From Maribacter ulvicola (GTDB lineage Bacteria > Bacteroidota > Bacteroidia > Flavobacteriales > Flavobacteriaceae): DNA of 64,000 nt. Below the pieces are notes generated by a model. It did no database searches, was not told the DNA's origin, and saw only the letters and a program-made list of their open reading frames with translations. Within the stretch, counting starts at the first letter, position 1; each line of letters starts with the position of its first letter. Positions 27,898 to 38,800 of this stretch are shown here, one piece after another. A program made the position numbers and the translations under genes. Location of the stretch: contig NZ_FTMA01000006.1 in NCBI RefSeq assembly GCF_900155985.1, positions 124,001 to 188,000 on the forward strand. The letters are read 5' to 3'.

Positions 27898-29277
27898 CTA
27901 ATCTTGTAAAGCTTTGGAGTATTCCTCTATATGTTTAAATCCATAATTTTTAAGGTAATTTTCGTCATGACCATTGCCAAAACTTGTAAAATTTGGAATA
28001 CCAAACTCCCTATAAAACGTAACATCATCTTCTAACACCTTATTTATCTTCTTCCAGGGCAATTCCTTAAAGGGTCTTTTCCAATTTGAAAACAATGAAA
28101 CATCAGTCCAATACTCTAGTATTTGAGCCGTATTGGCCGGAAATATCTCCAAATTTTGTTTCAGATATACCCAGCCAGAATTATCTTGGGTTGATCGATC
28201 CCCTGACTGATTTCTATAACTCATATCATAAGATCGCGTAATGGGAACAAACTCAAGAAATACCCCGTTATCTGGTTTAATTTTTTTAGGCGGAGTACTA
28301 GTATTTGCATAGGTCAAATGTGCTATTGTCGCCCTGGGATCGAACTTCCTCAATTCCCTTAATAAGTAATTCTCCATCATAAGGGCTTGATCGCTATCAC
28401 TATAGATATCGCCTATATCTGGATGGCACATATGCCTCCCATCATCGATCCAAAAATAATACCTTCCCGTTGTAGGAGTTGCAATTTTAGCAAAGGCAAC
28501 TACGTTTTTGGCAAGAAGTTCTAACGCCTGCTTGGAATGGATACAGAAGTTATCTTCTTGCTGTCGTAAACCATTTTTATCCATTCTAAACATAGTTGGG
28601 TATTTATTGAACATCTCACGCGGCAGCAACTCTTTAATTGCATGGATTTCATATTCGACCTCTATTCCATAACGCCTGCAATTTTTAAGAAAAAGTTGTC
28701 CATAATCACTTTTAAGCCAATTTATGGTTCCCTCCATTATCCCTTCAAGATGTCCCCCTCCAGGGTGTATACCAATGGTATTTAACCCAGATTTAGCGGC
28801 TATGGACGGCCAATTAGGTACTTCATTGACATCTGCCGGAAATAAAAGAATGCCTTTGTTGGTATATTTTTCCCCTCTGTTAAATTGAGGATTGTTGTAA
28901 TACAACTCTTCTGTTGTTAGAGGTAATGATTCATGATCTTCCGGTCCTGTAATGGTCAATAGGTAAGCAGCTTCAAAAGAGTCACCTTTTGCCTTTGCTG
29001 TAATTAAAACCTTTCCTTTGTCCAAACCAATAACTTTTCCATTTACAACTGAAGCAATTCCAGGATATTCCGAAGACCAAACAAAGTCGGTATATTTTTT
29101 ATTGGATATGGCATTCATAGTTATCGTTTCTCCAACACTAATTTGATTAATGGGAGAGCTTATCACAATATGATGTGTCCCTGCTAAACTTTTATATTCC
29201 TGACCCCAGGCTTGAACCCAACCTAGTACCATAACAATAACTGCTATTTTATAAATTATCCATTTAGCCTTCATCAT
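27898..29277 (-). CDS. BIG2 domain + DUF4838-like putative glycoside hydrolase
   Basis: 459 aa with a signal peptide (VQAWGQ). Residues 36-110 form a bacterial Ig-like (BIG2) domain (SVGETITMNA, GKVIGLDKGKVLITAKA). Residues about 140-455 look like a TIM-barrel protein related to DUF4838 and hexosaminidase/glucuronidase-clan proteins. Landmarks are GLNTIGIHPGGGHLEG, YEIHAIKELLPR, an FCIHSKQALELL segment, YYFWIDDGRHMCH (273-285) and LEYWTD. Asp278/Asp279 and the nearby His/Cys are candidate active-site residues. It lies among exo-glycosidases, so a glycosidase role is inferred. The activity is not established for this sequence type. Confidence 0.6.
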   Translation of the reverse strand: MMKAKWIIYKIAVIVMVLGWVQAWGQEYKSLAGTHHIVISSPINQISVGETITMNAISNKKYTDFVWSSEYPGIASVVNGKVIGLDKGKVLITAKAKGDSFEAAYLLTITGPEDHESLPLTTEELYYNNPQFNRGEKYTNKGILLFPADVNEVPNWPSIAAKSGLNTIGIHPGGGHLEGIMEGTINWLKSDYGQLFLKNCRRYGIEVEYEIHAIKELLPREMFNKYPTMFRMDKNGLRQQEDNFCIHSKQALELLAKNVVAFAKIATPTTGRYYFWIDDGRHMCHPDIGDIYSDSDQALMMENYLLRELRKFDPRATIAHLTYANTSTPPKKIKPDNGVFLEFVPITRSYDMSYRNQSGDRSTQDNSGWVYLKQNLEIFPANTAQILEYWTDVSLFSNWKRPFKELPWKKINKVLEDDVTFYREFGIPNFTSFGNGHDENYLKNYGFKHIEEYSKALQD

Positions 29278-29511
29278 TATATGAATATTGTTTGAAATTT
29301 AGTTTAAAATATTTTCAAGAAGTTTAGCTCACCTATATCCAAAATCCTAACCTGTCATAGAGATATTCCTGGTTGCTTCCTATATAGATTGTTTCATTTT
29401 CGAAAAATCTATTGTAGAAAGACTAGCGCCTTATTCTAGCGTTACTACCCCAAAAGATGTCATTAGTAAAACAAGAACTACTAATCTTTCATATTAAACG
29501 ATAAATTAGTT

Positions 29512-31599
29512 CTATTCTCTATTTAAAAAATTATTCTCTATCAAAAAGAAATCTAATCCAAGAGCGTATTTATTCTGGGTATGTCTTGCTTTAGCATTAG
29601 TACCTTTAAATACAAAACGTATCACAAAGGCATTGTTCACCGGGTTTGACTCCCCTAAATCCAAATACGGATTTATAATTCCTTCATGTTTGCTATAAAA
29701 ATCTTGTTCTTTTATTTTTATGTCGTTTATATAAATATCAAAAATACCGCTGGAGGGGCCAATGGCGCTGCATAGTTTGATAGACGCTTTTTCAAACTGC
29801 TCCGTTATTTTTAACTCTACAAAATCACCCGTATGCTCAAACCAAATATTATTTAATTCCCCTGCGCTGATTTCTCCCCACATAGGAATTTTTGCAAAAT
29901 CCGATACAACACCTTTGCCCTTTTTGATGATCGGCAATAATTCTGCCTCTAGAGCACCATCTACACTATACTGAGATTCTTTAGCTTTTGATATCACTTT
30001 TTCAATGTCAGCAACGGTAGGTAATTTTAACGATGCATATTCTGGCAAAGGAGGTTTATTGTGTTTTGCTCCGGGTACAGCATACCAAAAAGTAGTTTGA
30101 GAATATTGCAAAAAGTGAGACTTACTACGTCTACCGCAAGATGATTCAACATCAAACTGTATTCTTTCTTTAAATGGTATGGCATCTAAAACTCGTGTAC
30201 GTGTACAAACATTGTACCCCTTAGATTTCTCGCCCACGATAATATTACCTAAAAAAGGTTTTGAAAATTCATCTGCCGGTGTAGGCACTTTTCCGCCTGC
30301 CCAGCCATAATAATCTTCAGTTCCGGTACCAAAGTGCGATGGAAATTTTTTGTCTATATCGTCATCTATATAAATTTTTTCATCGCCTTCTCCCCACCAG
30401 CCTTCAATAGGGTTTAACACGGTCCACTCATCACCAACTATCACTCCTTTTCCCGAAGCACTCAAAAAATTAAAATCAAACAATGGAAAAGTAGGCGTAG
30501 GTTCATCCATTTGCCAAGTAGCATAAAAGTGCATAGAATTAGAAGTCCAAGCTTGCTGATCTGTTATTAACGCCATTTCTATGGCCACATCTTCACTACC
30601 TAAATTTTTTATTCCAATTTTCCCTTTATTTTCATAAGGCATTACCCAACGACAAATCATGGTGCCATCTTCTTCTACAGTACGTTCCCACATCTTATAA
30701 CTTTGAATTTTACCTACATTATTAAAAAAATCTCCAATAGGGGCCCATACTGTTTTTTCTCCATCAAAACTTGCTTCAATTATAGTAGACCTTAATTTTT
30801 GAGCAATATTGGTAGTGTCCAGGAACTTAATTCTAACCTCTTTAATAGCGTTATTGCCTTTGGGCAGGTTGAAATCTAAAGCTGTTCCCGTTTTTAAGAT
30901 AGCTTCTTTTTTATCTCTTAAACCGTTAAGCTCTTTGTAAGTGCTTAGGGCTTCTGCGACTTTTTTTCTTATGGGCTTCGCCTGTTCAAAATCTTCCTTG
31001 GTAAAAGTTTTTACCTTGGTTCCTTCCGCATATTTTCTATAATTGATAATATTATAGAAAGCTTTCTGATCCATGGTAATTTTGCAACTTTTAGCATAAG
31101 GGATGGGTAAATAAAGGTTACCTGCCCTGGTTGAATAATCTGCAAAAGGAGCTTTCACAAAATCTTCACCTTTTACCAGATCAAAAAAATTTGTTGAAAT
31201 CACGGGCGTTGTATTTCCATCTAAATAGATATTTATATTAGCACCAAGCGTATTGTCCAAGCCATAATAAAAACAAACCGCCCAAATCTTGGTAATAACT
31301 CCAGGTCCCTCATCTTCCATAAGTACCCATTCTTTTTTACCATTGATTTCTTCTGTACGAATAAAATATTCACCATCACTATCTGCAAACCAGCCAGGAG
31401 CATCTTTAGAGACCGATGTTCTATTATAACTACTTGCCTGTAAAGATTGGTAATAAGGATCCGGAAATTGAGTAATCTTATCCCTGTCCACCATTTCTGT
31501 TAACAAGCTTCCTATAGATATTTCTTCATCTTCCACAGCAGGTGTGCAACCTATCACAAAAAATAGCACTGTGCATAAACACTTACATATTAATCTCAT
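29512..31599 (-). CDS. GH172 (DUF2961) family glycosidase lipoprotein
   Basis: 695 aa. Lipobox at about residue 18 (VIGC) followed by acidic residues. The DUF2961/GH172 fold is shown by the N-terminal WVLMEDEGPGVITKIWA and the signature FGTGTEDYYGWAGG. Known GH172 members are exo-acting on fructofuranose or arabinofuranose linkages. The C-terminal portion (about 560-695, from FVELKITEQFEKASIKL) looks like an added beta-sandwich. It starts 12 nt after the GH36-like gene, so the two are translationally close. Exact substrate is unknown. Confidence 0.85.
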   Translation of the reverse strand: MRLICKCLCTVLFFVIGCTPAVEDEEISIGSLLTEMVDRDKITQFPDPYYQSLQASSYNRTSVSKDAPGWFADSDGEYFIRTEEINGKKEWVLMEDEGPGVITKIWAVCFYYGLDNTLGANINIYLDGNTTPVISTNFFDLVKGEDFVKAPFADYSTRAGNLYLPIPYAKSCKITMDQKAFYNIINYRKYAEGTKVKTFTKEDFEQAKPIRKKVAEALSTYKELNGLRDKKEAILKTGTALDFNLPKGNNAIKEVRIKFLDTTNIAQKLRSTIIEASFDGEKTVWAPIGDFFNNVGKIQSYKMWERTVEEDGTMICRWVMPYENKGKIGIKNLGSEDVAIEMALITDQQAWTSNSMHFYATWQMDEPTPTFPLFDFNFLSASGKGVIVGDEWTVLNPIEGWWGEGDEKIYIDDDIDKKFPSHFGTGTEDYYGWAGGKVPTPADEFSKPFLGNIIVGEKSKGYNVCTRTRVLDAIPFKERIQFDVESSCGRRSKSHFLQYSQTTFWYAVPGAKHNKPPLPEYASLKLPTVADIEKVISKAKESQYSVDGALEAELLPIIKKGKGVVSDFAKIPMWGEISAGELNNIWFEHTGDFVELKITEQFEKASIKLCSAIGPSSGIFDIYINDIKIKEQDFYSKHEGIINPYLDLGESNPVNNAFVIRFVFKGTNAKARHTQNKYALGLDFFLIENNFLNRE

Positions 31600-31611
31600 T
31601 CTTAAGCTTAT

Positions 31612-33681
31612 TTAATTTTTAAAATTCAAAACTTTAACTTCACCGGGTTTTAGATCAACAGTCAATATATCTTCTTTACCTATTTTCTTTTCCACCCACT
31701 CATTGGCATTCTTCAACGGAGAAGATATGATATACCTCTTGTTTGACGTAACACCCAATGTCCTATCCAATTTTACTTGATATGTTTTTACTTTTTCAGA
31801 AGGATTATGAAATGAAATATAGCCTCCATTTTTATTCCAACCCGTATAACCATATACTTCATTTGATTTTGGGTTACCACCATGCATGCGAGATTTTTTA
31901 AAATAAGGAAAAACATCTTGTGACCATTTCAATCCTTCTGCCAATACATCCCAATCATCATCAGATAATTTTTCTGTTTTCACATATAATTCTATAAACC
32001 CGGTCCCTCTAGATAAATTCATCCATAAATATTGGCTAAAAGCCTCTTTACTTTCTCCTGTAGAAGTCTTTTTAGGTTCATGATTAAATACCGAATTTAT
32101 AGGGAATTGCGTTTTTTCAGTGATCCACGTATCATAATAAACACCATCTCTGTATACCAATTCTTCGGTTCTGTTACTGCCTCCCGCGGCATCTCCCGCA
32201 TTAATCATCCAAATGGCATCTATATATTGTAACCACCAAGGACTTAAATAAGCACCATTGGAAATTACTACATATACCTCTGGATTTATTTCATGTTGTT
32301 TTTTAAAAATTTCCATCAAACGCTCGGTGCCTGCCACTAAATAATAACTCTTTAGTTCATCATATATTGGATCGTTCAGTCTTATGTCGTTCGCGGTAAA
32401 TCCTTCTGTATCTAATTGGCTCATATAAGGAATTCCATACTGCTGGCCATTTAATTCAAATTCTCGGGTATTTAAATGTCCAAATATTCCGTCTAGCTTA
32501 AAATAAGTTATTCCCTCTTTTGTAAATTCAACCATTCTATCCTCTAACAATTGCATGTATTGTGGACCCGCCATTGACATCCAGTTACCCAATGTTTCTA
32601 ACCCTTGTTCTTTGTAATTTTTAGCTGCTGGTTGCGCTCCAAACAAACATCCCGGACTTAACCATAGACCTAAAGAGGAATTAGCAGCCGTAACATTTGA
32701 AATGCTAGTAGAAAACGTTGGGTTGAATTTCTTGTTGACTTTCCAAGTTTTATCCTTCCAGTCTGCATGTACATCTTGCCAACCATCATCAATTACATAT
32801 GCCTTTAATGGATCAACTTTCCTTTTAACAACTAACTCATCATTGATTTTGGCTACGCTTTTTCCAAAATTTTCCTTGGTAACCCCTTGTCCAAAATCAA
32901 ACCAACTATTGTACTGGACCTGAAGTCTTAAAGGTCTAATTCTAATTCTATCTATATAATTAAAAAACGAATCTTGAATAAATTCTGAATTATCACCTAC
33001 ACCTAGAACGGCTTTGTAAGTAGTATAGGCATCTCCATTTTTTAATTCCTTACCCCATTGGTAACCACAATACCCTTCTCCTTCAATTACATAATTATAA
33101 GCTGCCGGAAACTCAATACCCCAAAAGGTAGCAGATTTGGTAGTGTATAAAGGTTGCCCCAGTCCAGGACGCCATTTAGCAGGTCCTTGAGATGTAATCT
33201 GCTTCATCTTATAAGGTTGGTAAATATCTTCTAACCCTACAACTTCCAAATCAATTCTTTCAATGGTAACGGCTTTATCTGATTTGATTACCAGATATTT
33301 TTTTATATAAAAGTCATCTTTCTCTAATTCATAAAAAACTTCTACCCACAAGCCATGGGTTTTATTATTCAATAAAAAACCCATTTTATTAGAGGAGTTA
33401 GTTATGACCTTTTTAAAAGAAAAATCTTTTGACGTCAGTATTACATCAGAGCCTTCTATATGAGTGCCTTTAGAAATACGTAATTTAAATTCTATAGAAT
33501 TATTAGGTTTCAAAACTTTTCCTGCTAATTTATTGGCAATTTCTACTGTCCTAAAATTTCCATCAGTTGAAATACTTCTACTAATAAAATTATTCTCAAT
33601 GGTATAGTTCGTTGAATTTGAAAAGGCCGTAGAGATAACCATCATCAAGAGGCCTACGGTAAAAGAAAAATGTTTGTTCAT
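31612..33681 (-). CDS. GH36-like (clan GH-D) alpha-galactosidase-type enzyme
   Basis: 689 aa from the ATG at 33681; a TTG 18 nt upstream is less likely. Signal peptide ends near STAFS. The N-terminal beta-supersandwich (about 22-240) precedes a TIM barrel with YVIDDGWQD (295-303), the nucleophile motif YFKLDG (D397) and the acid/base region IWMINAGD (D497). This is the GH36/GH27 arrangement for retaining alpha-galactosidases, but the sequence is far from the classical groups. The substrate may be alpha-Gal, alpha-GalNAc or another axial sugar. It is the first enzyme after susD, 328 nt downstream with a terminator in between. Confidence 0.75.
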   Translation of the reverse strand: MNKHFSFTVGLLMMVISTAFSNSTNYTIENNFISRSISTDGNFRTVEIANKLAGKVLKPNNSIEFKLRISKGTHIEGSDVILTSKDFSFKKVITNSSNKMGFLLNNKTHGLWVEVFYELEKDDFYIKKYLVIKSDKAVTIERIDLEVVGLEDIYQPYKMKQITSQGPAKWRPGLGQPLYTTKSATFWGIEFPAAYNYVIEGEGYCGYQWGKELKNGDAYTTYKAVLGVGDNSEFIQDSFFNYIDRIRIRPLRLQVQYNSWFDFGQGVTKENFGKSVAKINDELVVKRKVDPLKAYVIDDGWQDVHADWKDKTWKVNKKFNPTFSTSISNVTAANSSLGLWLSPGCLFGAQPAAKNYKEQGLETLGNWMSMAGPQYMQLLEDRMVEFTKEGITYFKLDGIFGHLNTREFELNGQQYGIPYMSQLDTEGFTANDIRLNDPIYDELKSYYLVAGTERLMEIFKKQHEINPEVYVVISNGAYLSPWWLQYIDAIWMINAGDAAGGSNRTEELVYRDGVYYDTWITEKTQFPINSVFNHEPKKTSTGESKEAFSQYLWMNLSRGTGFIELYVKTEKLSDDDWDVLAEGLKWSQDVFPYFKKSRMHGGNPKSNEVYGYTGWNKNGGYISFHNPSEKVKTYQVKLDRTLGVTSNKRYIISSPLKNANEWVEKKIGKEDILTVDLKPGEVKVLNFKN

Positions 33682-33950
33682 AATTATGATAAGTTTCAAA
33701 AATAAAATTGATATTTTGAAGGCAACATTAGGCTACCTTCATCTTCTTACTTGCAGCAAATAAATCTATATCACTAATCTGCTAAATCTATTTGATTCCC
33801 TAGATTCTAAAACATAAGTATCTCTATATTATTCAGTTATTGTTTTATAAACTCTTCTATTATACTATACTATTACACCAATTGTTAGCTAAATTTTAAA
33901 TGACATTATTATTGTTTTCACACAGATAAACGGAAATAAATTTATTGGTA

Positions 33951-33980
33951 AAAAGAGGCTACTTTTACATAGCCTCTTTT
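33951..33980 (-). terminator. Terminator after susD of the second PUL
   Basis: 11-bp stem AAAAGAGGCTA / TAGCCTCTTTT with an 8-nt loop, 30 nt past the susD stop. It would separate strong susCD expression from the enzyme genes. The remaining 33682-33950 is AT-rich with no other feature seen. Confidence 0.8.
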
Positions 33981-34009
33981 AAAACTAACTACGCTACTAT
34001 TATTATTTT

Positions 34010-35809
34010 TTATTTCAAAGGATCAAAAGTTCCCCCAGGCCATCCTTTTGTTTGCTCTAAATTTGGATTTCTATTAAGGATACTTTCCGGTATATCAAAA
34101 AAGTAATAATTTTCTTTATAGTTTATATCTGTTCCATCTTGCCCAGGTACATCTGAGTTTTCTTCAATACTGTAAACCTCTGTAGTAAAATAGTTTTCAT
34201 AAACATCAGGTTCGTTTAAATCAATATCTCCTGTGATTGTCTGAGTTTCTAAAAACTTACGGTTTTCTAAAATAGACCCACCAGTTAATGAATCGAAAGC
34301 ATTCGTTTTTGTAATATAATACCCCATTCTTTCTGTTCCATTAAGGGTACCATATAGTCTTCGTCTTCTTAAATCGTTAGAACGGTTACCTTCAAAAGCA
34401 AGTTCTATACGTCTTTCCAATAAAATAGCTTCCCTCATTTCATCGGTATTTCCTTCCAAGCCTACATCTAGTCCAAAACGTCCATCAAGGTTTTCAATAC
34501 CTGCTCTGTCACGAATAGCATATAGAATTGTTAAAGCTTCTCCACCTTGACCAATTTCATTGGCCGCTTCAGCTATATTCAACAATAGTTCCGCATAGCG
34601 CATTTCTATCCATTGCGTAGTACTATTTTCATTATAAGGTATGGTTGGATCTACTGCTTTTCTATTATAAAAACCAGTAAGGGTTATTTCTGCATCTGCT
34701 TCGGTATTAGTTATACCATTTTGGAACATCCATATAAACCCGTTGGTTTGAAAAGGAGATTCTACCACTAAGGGGTAATGATCCCCGTTCCATGTTTGCG
34801 TAGCGCTAAACCTAGGATCTCTATTTTTCCAAAGTAATACCGGGTCATAAGAATATGCCGATGTATTATCTGAAATCTTCTTTCCGTCTAGCATTGGGTA
34901 TGAATCTAACAAACTAACCGTAGCGTTATCTGAACGCCCTCCTCCTATACCTGGTTGAAAAGGCCTAACCTGTTTGTCTCTTGAATGCTGAGCGTCACCA
35001 TTATATAACCTTGTCCAGATGGCCTCTGGGTTTCCATTACTGTCATCGAACCATAAATCCGCATAACTAGAATTCAGTCCTTTTCCATTAGCATCTAAAT
35101 TAGCTTTTGCCGCAATAAGCGCGTCATAGGCGGCCTGCCACCTACCTTTTGATTGATCAGGATCAAAATGCTCACTAGCAAAATGCAATAATACCCTACC
35201 TTTCATTGCCATAGCGGCACCTTTTGTAATTCGCCCATAATCTTCATTAGCATAAAAATCGGGCAACAAATCAGCGGCATTATCTAGATCGGCAATAATT
35301 TGAGCCACTGTTTCTGTAGTAGAACTTCTTGGAAGCTCTAGTTCATCATTCAACCCTAAATTATCCAATACTAAAGGCACCCCGCCGTAAGTGGTAACTA
35401 AACGCCAATATGCAAGAGCCCTAAAAAATAATGCCTGCCCTTTAAGCGGTTTTTTATCATCTTCATCAATTGTTCCAGAATCAAGACCATTCAAAATAAT
35501 ATTTGCATCTCTAATGTTAGAATATCTACCTACATAACTGCTATTGGAGTTCTCTGTTAGCCTACCATACATGGTATTATTTCTACCAGCAGCATCATCT
35601 GATAATGCTGACGCACCAGCAGACCAACCAGGATTTGCGGTTTGGTATAATCTATTCACATTCAAAGTTGCCAATACCGGATCGTTCCATACTAAATCTT
35701 CTGTAATGTTCCCTAAATCTGTCTTATCCAGAACCTCTGTACATTGAACAAAAAGAAGAGACCCTAAAACCAACAAAGTAAAAATTAATGTCTTTATATA
35801 TATTTTCAT
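34010..35809 (-). CDS. SusD/RagB-family lipoprotein (second PUL)
   Basis: 599 aa. Lipobox FVQC (about residue 23). SusD landmarks are KGQALFFRALAYWRLVTTYGGVPLV and the C-terminal ERRIELAFEGNRSNDLRRR. It starts 16 nt after susC. It is larger than the alginate SusD, consistent with a different glycan. Confidence 0.92.
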   Translation of the reverse strand: MKIYIKTLIFTLLVLGSLLFVQCTEVLDKTDLGNITEDLVWNDPVLATLNVNRLYQTANPGWSAGASALSDDAAGRNNTMYGRLTENSNSSYVGRYSNIRDANIILNGLDSGTIDEDDKKPLKGQALFFRALAYWRLVTTYGGVPLVLDNLGLNDELELPRSSTTETVAQIIADLDNAADLLPDFYANEDYGRITKGAAMAMKGRVLLHFASEHFDPDQSKGRWQAAYDALIAAKANLDANGKGLNSSYADLWFDDSNGNPEAIWTRLYNGDAQHSRDKQVRPFQPGIGGGRSDNATVSLLDSYPMLDGKKISDNTSAYSYDPVLLWKNRDPRFSATQTWNGDHYPLVVESPFQTNGFIWMFQNGITNTEADAEITLTGFYNRKAVDPTIPYNENSTTQWIEMRYAELLLNIAEAANEIGQGGEALTILYAIRDRAGIENLDGRFGLDVGLEGNTDEMREAILLERRIELAFEGNRSNDLRRRRLYGTLNGTERMGYYITKTNAFDSLTGGSILENRKFLETQTITGDIDLNEPDVYENYFTTEVYSIEENSDVPGQDGTDINYKENYYFFDIPESILNRNPNLEQTKGWPGGTFDPLK

Positions 35810-35825
35810 CTTAGCTTTTATTACG

Positions 35826-38800
35826 TTATAAAGTTATTTGTAGACCCAAACTATACGTTTTATTAATTGGAATGCCTGCACCTGAAGAAATTTCAGGATC
35901 GTATTCTTTAATAGTACTATAAAGAAAGAATAAATTGGTCCCATTAAAATAGAGCTTAGCTTGTTTTACTCCAACGGTCTGCAATGCGGTTTGCGGTAGG
36001 TTATAGGATATATTCAAATTCTTTAACCTTGCAAAACCTGCCTTTTGCAACCAAAAACTGGAAGTTTGAAAGTTGGGATTACCATTAGTTCCCCATCTAG
36101 TAAATCTTGGGAATTTTCCATCTGGATTATCTACAGGATCGAAAGCATCGTTCCAATGCGCCCAACCACCTTCACTTATTACATCAAAATAAAACCTACC
36201 ATTATCAGGAACTACTCTCTCATGCCCTTCAAACCCTTGAACGAAAGCGTTAAAACTAAAATCCTTATACGTAAAACCTAAGGTAATACCATAATTAATT
36301 GGAGGAGAACTATACTGTCCAATTACATCTCTATCATTCCTATCTATGACGCCATCTGGTGTATTTCCTTGGGGATCTTCTGTAGAATTACCTCTAATAT
36401 CCTCATAAATTAAACTACCTATATATGGTGTTTGGTTCTCAAAAGTGTACCCCGTTGCAATTAACTCATCTAATTGAGATTGGGTCCTGACCATACCTAT
36501 ATTTCTGTATCCAAAAATTCTGCCGGTATTAGTACCTAACTGACGCTCATAGTCTCTTAAAGCATCACTTTCATCAAAAGTGGTCACTCTGTTTTTTGAA
36601 TAGCCGATATTGGCACCTATATTATAGGAAACATTACCAATTTTATTTTTATAATTGGTTAAGACCTCAAACCCTTCTACATCTACTGCTCCATAATTTT
36701 CCGGGGGCAAACCTGTACCGATCAATACGGGCACGGTAGATTGCCTTGGTCCAAATAGATTTGATCTTTTATTCTTAAATACTTCAACCGTGGTACTTAG
36801 TCTATTCTGAAGAAACTCAAAGTCTGCCCCAATATTGAAACTTTTTGTTTTATCCCAAGTTAAACCAGTAGACGCTATACCACGACTTACAATAGTTGTA
36901 TTTAAATTGTTTCCATTTCCAAACACGGTACTACCGCTGGCCTGAAATCCTTCAAGATAAGAAAACGTACTAGTTACAGCATCACTACCTGTTAGACCTA
37001 AAGACGCCCTTATCTTAAAAAAGTCTATGAAATCTAAATTATCATTAAAAAAACTTTCTTCACTTACTATCCAAGCTGTAGAAACCGAAGGAAAAAAACC
37101 ATAGCGATTTTCTTCTTCGAATCTTACAGACCCATCATATCTAAAGGATCCATTTATAAAGTATTTATTTTTAAATGTATAACCTAGTGTACCTATATAG
37201 GATAATCTGCCTTCTTCAAATTCAGAACCGTTACCATTTCTATCTTCTGCGTCATTTGATGTAGCAAAAAGTTGCTGAATTTCTGTAGTAAGTAAGTTTC
37301 GTCTTCTTACCCAAAAGAAATCGCTATCGGCCTCCCACTGTTCATAAATAAACCCTGCTTTAATATTATGGTCCCCAACCGTATAATCATAGTTAAGACG
37401 TGCATTTAACTGATATGATATAACTGTATTATTATCCTTATAAATAGAATTTCCGTCAGAACCACCTTCTAGCCTAGTTCTAGTACCGGTAATTTCATCT
37501 GTTAACAGAAATTGATTATTAGGGTCTGCAGCAAAGAAATATGATGTATGTGGCTTTCTAAAAGTAGTGTTCGTGTTGATATTTTTACGATTATTATACG
37601 TAATTCCGGCAGAAAGCCCTTTTAAAAACGGCACCTTATAATCTATATCTACGGTATAGTTGAGAAGATTCGTTTTTCTTGTTCTATCCCCAGCGCCAGC
37701 TTGATCCATATAATCACCTATATGAAATGCATTAAAGTTGGCCACTGGTAGACCATTAATATATGTAGGTGCCCAGTTTCCTCTTCTACCGGCCTGTCTA
37801 TACCCATCGAATAAATTATCGTTATTCGAGTCAAATGGCCAATAATATTGATAATCATTATCTGTAGCCAACGAAGAAGTCAAAGAAATTTTCAAATTCT
37901 CGGACAGCTTAACACCTATATTCGCTCTTAAATTAGATTTATTGTAATTTAATTTTTTAAGTGATCCAGATTCATCGATATAAGACCCTGCAATAAAATA
38001 ATCTACAACATCGCTAGCTCCGCTAATATTGGCAGTATAATTTTTCACTAACGGGTCAATTTCTACGTCGTTGAGAAAATTTGGAAATGGATTATTTTTT
38101 AAATACTCAAGCTCTACATCTGAAATGGGCACTGTACCATGTTGCGAGTTAGGTATTAATGGGTCTGACCCTGCTCTAACCGCTTGGTTAATTAGTAATG
38201 AATGTTCATAAGCAGTGGTATGCTGAACATCACGGCTGACCTTAGATGTACCTATAGATGTATTAAAGGTCAATACTGGCTTACCTGGTTGGCCACGCTT
38301 AGTAGTAACCAATATTACACCGTTAGACGCCCTGGCTCCATAGACCGCTGATGCTGCGGCATCTTTTAAAACAGAAACACTTTCTACTTCGTTAACACCT
38401 AACAAATCAAACAATTCTTTCGTTGCTATCACATTATCAATTACGTATAATGGCGCAGACGACCCCTGTAGAGGACCAGTTGTAGCCCCTCTAATACTAA
38501 TTCCCGCCGTTGTACCGGGTCTACCCCCTGCACTAGAAATGGAAACACCTGCCAATCTACCTGCAATTGCATTACTTAACGATGTTGCCGGTATATCTTG
38601 TAATTCTTCTGTGCTTACCGAAGCAACAGCGCTTGTTAAGTTCCTTTTTATCTCCGTGCCATAGCCTACAACTACAACCTCATCTAACCCATCAGCGCTT
38701 TCTTGCAAAACCACGTTAAGGTTCTTTTGATTCTTTATTGCAACTTCTTTAGCTGCAAAACCAATATAGGAAATGGTTAAAATGGCTTCTTCATTAGAAA

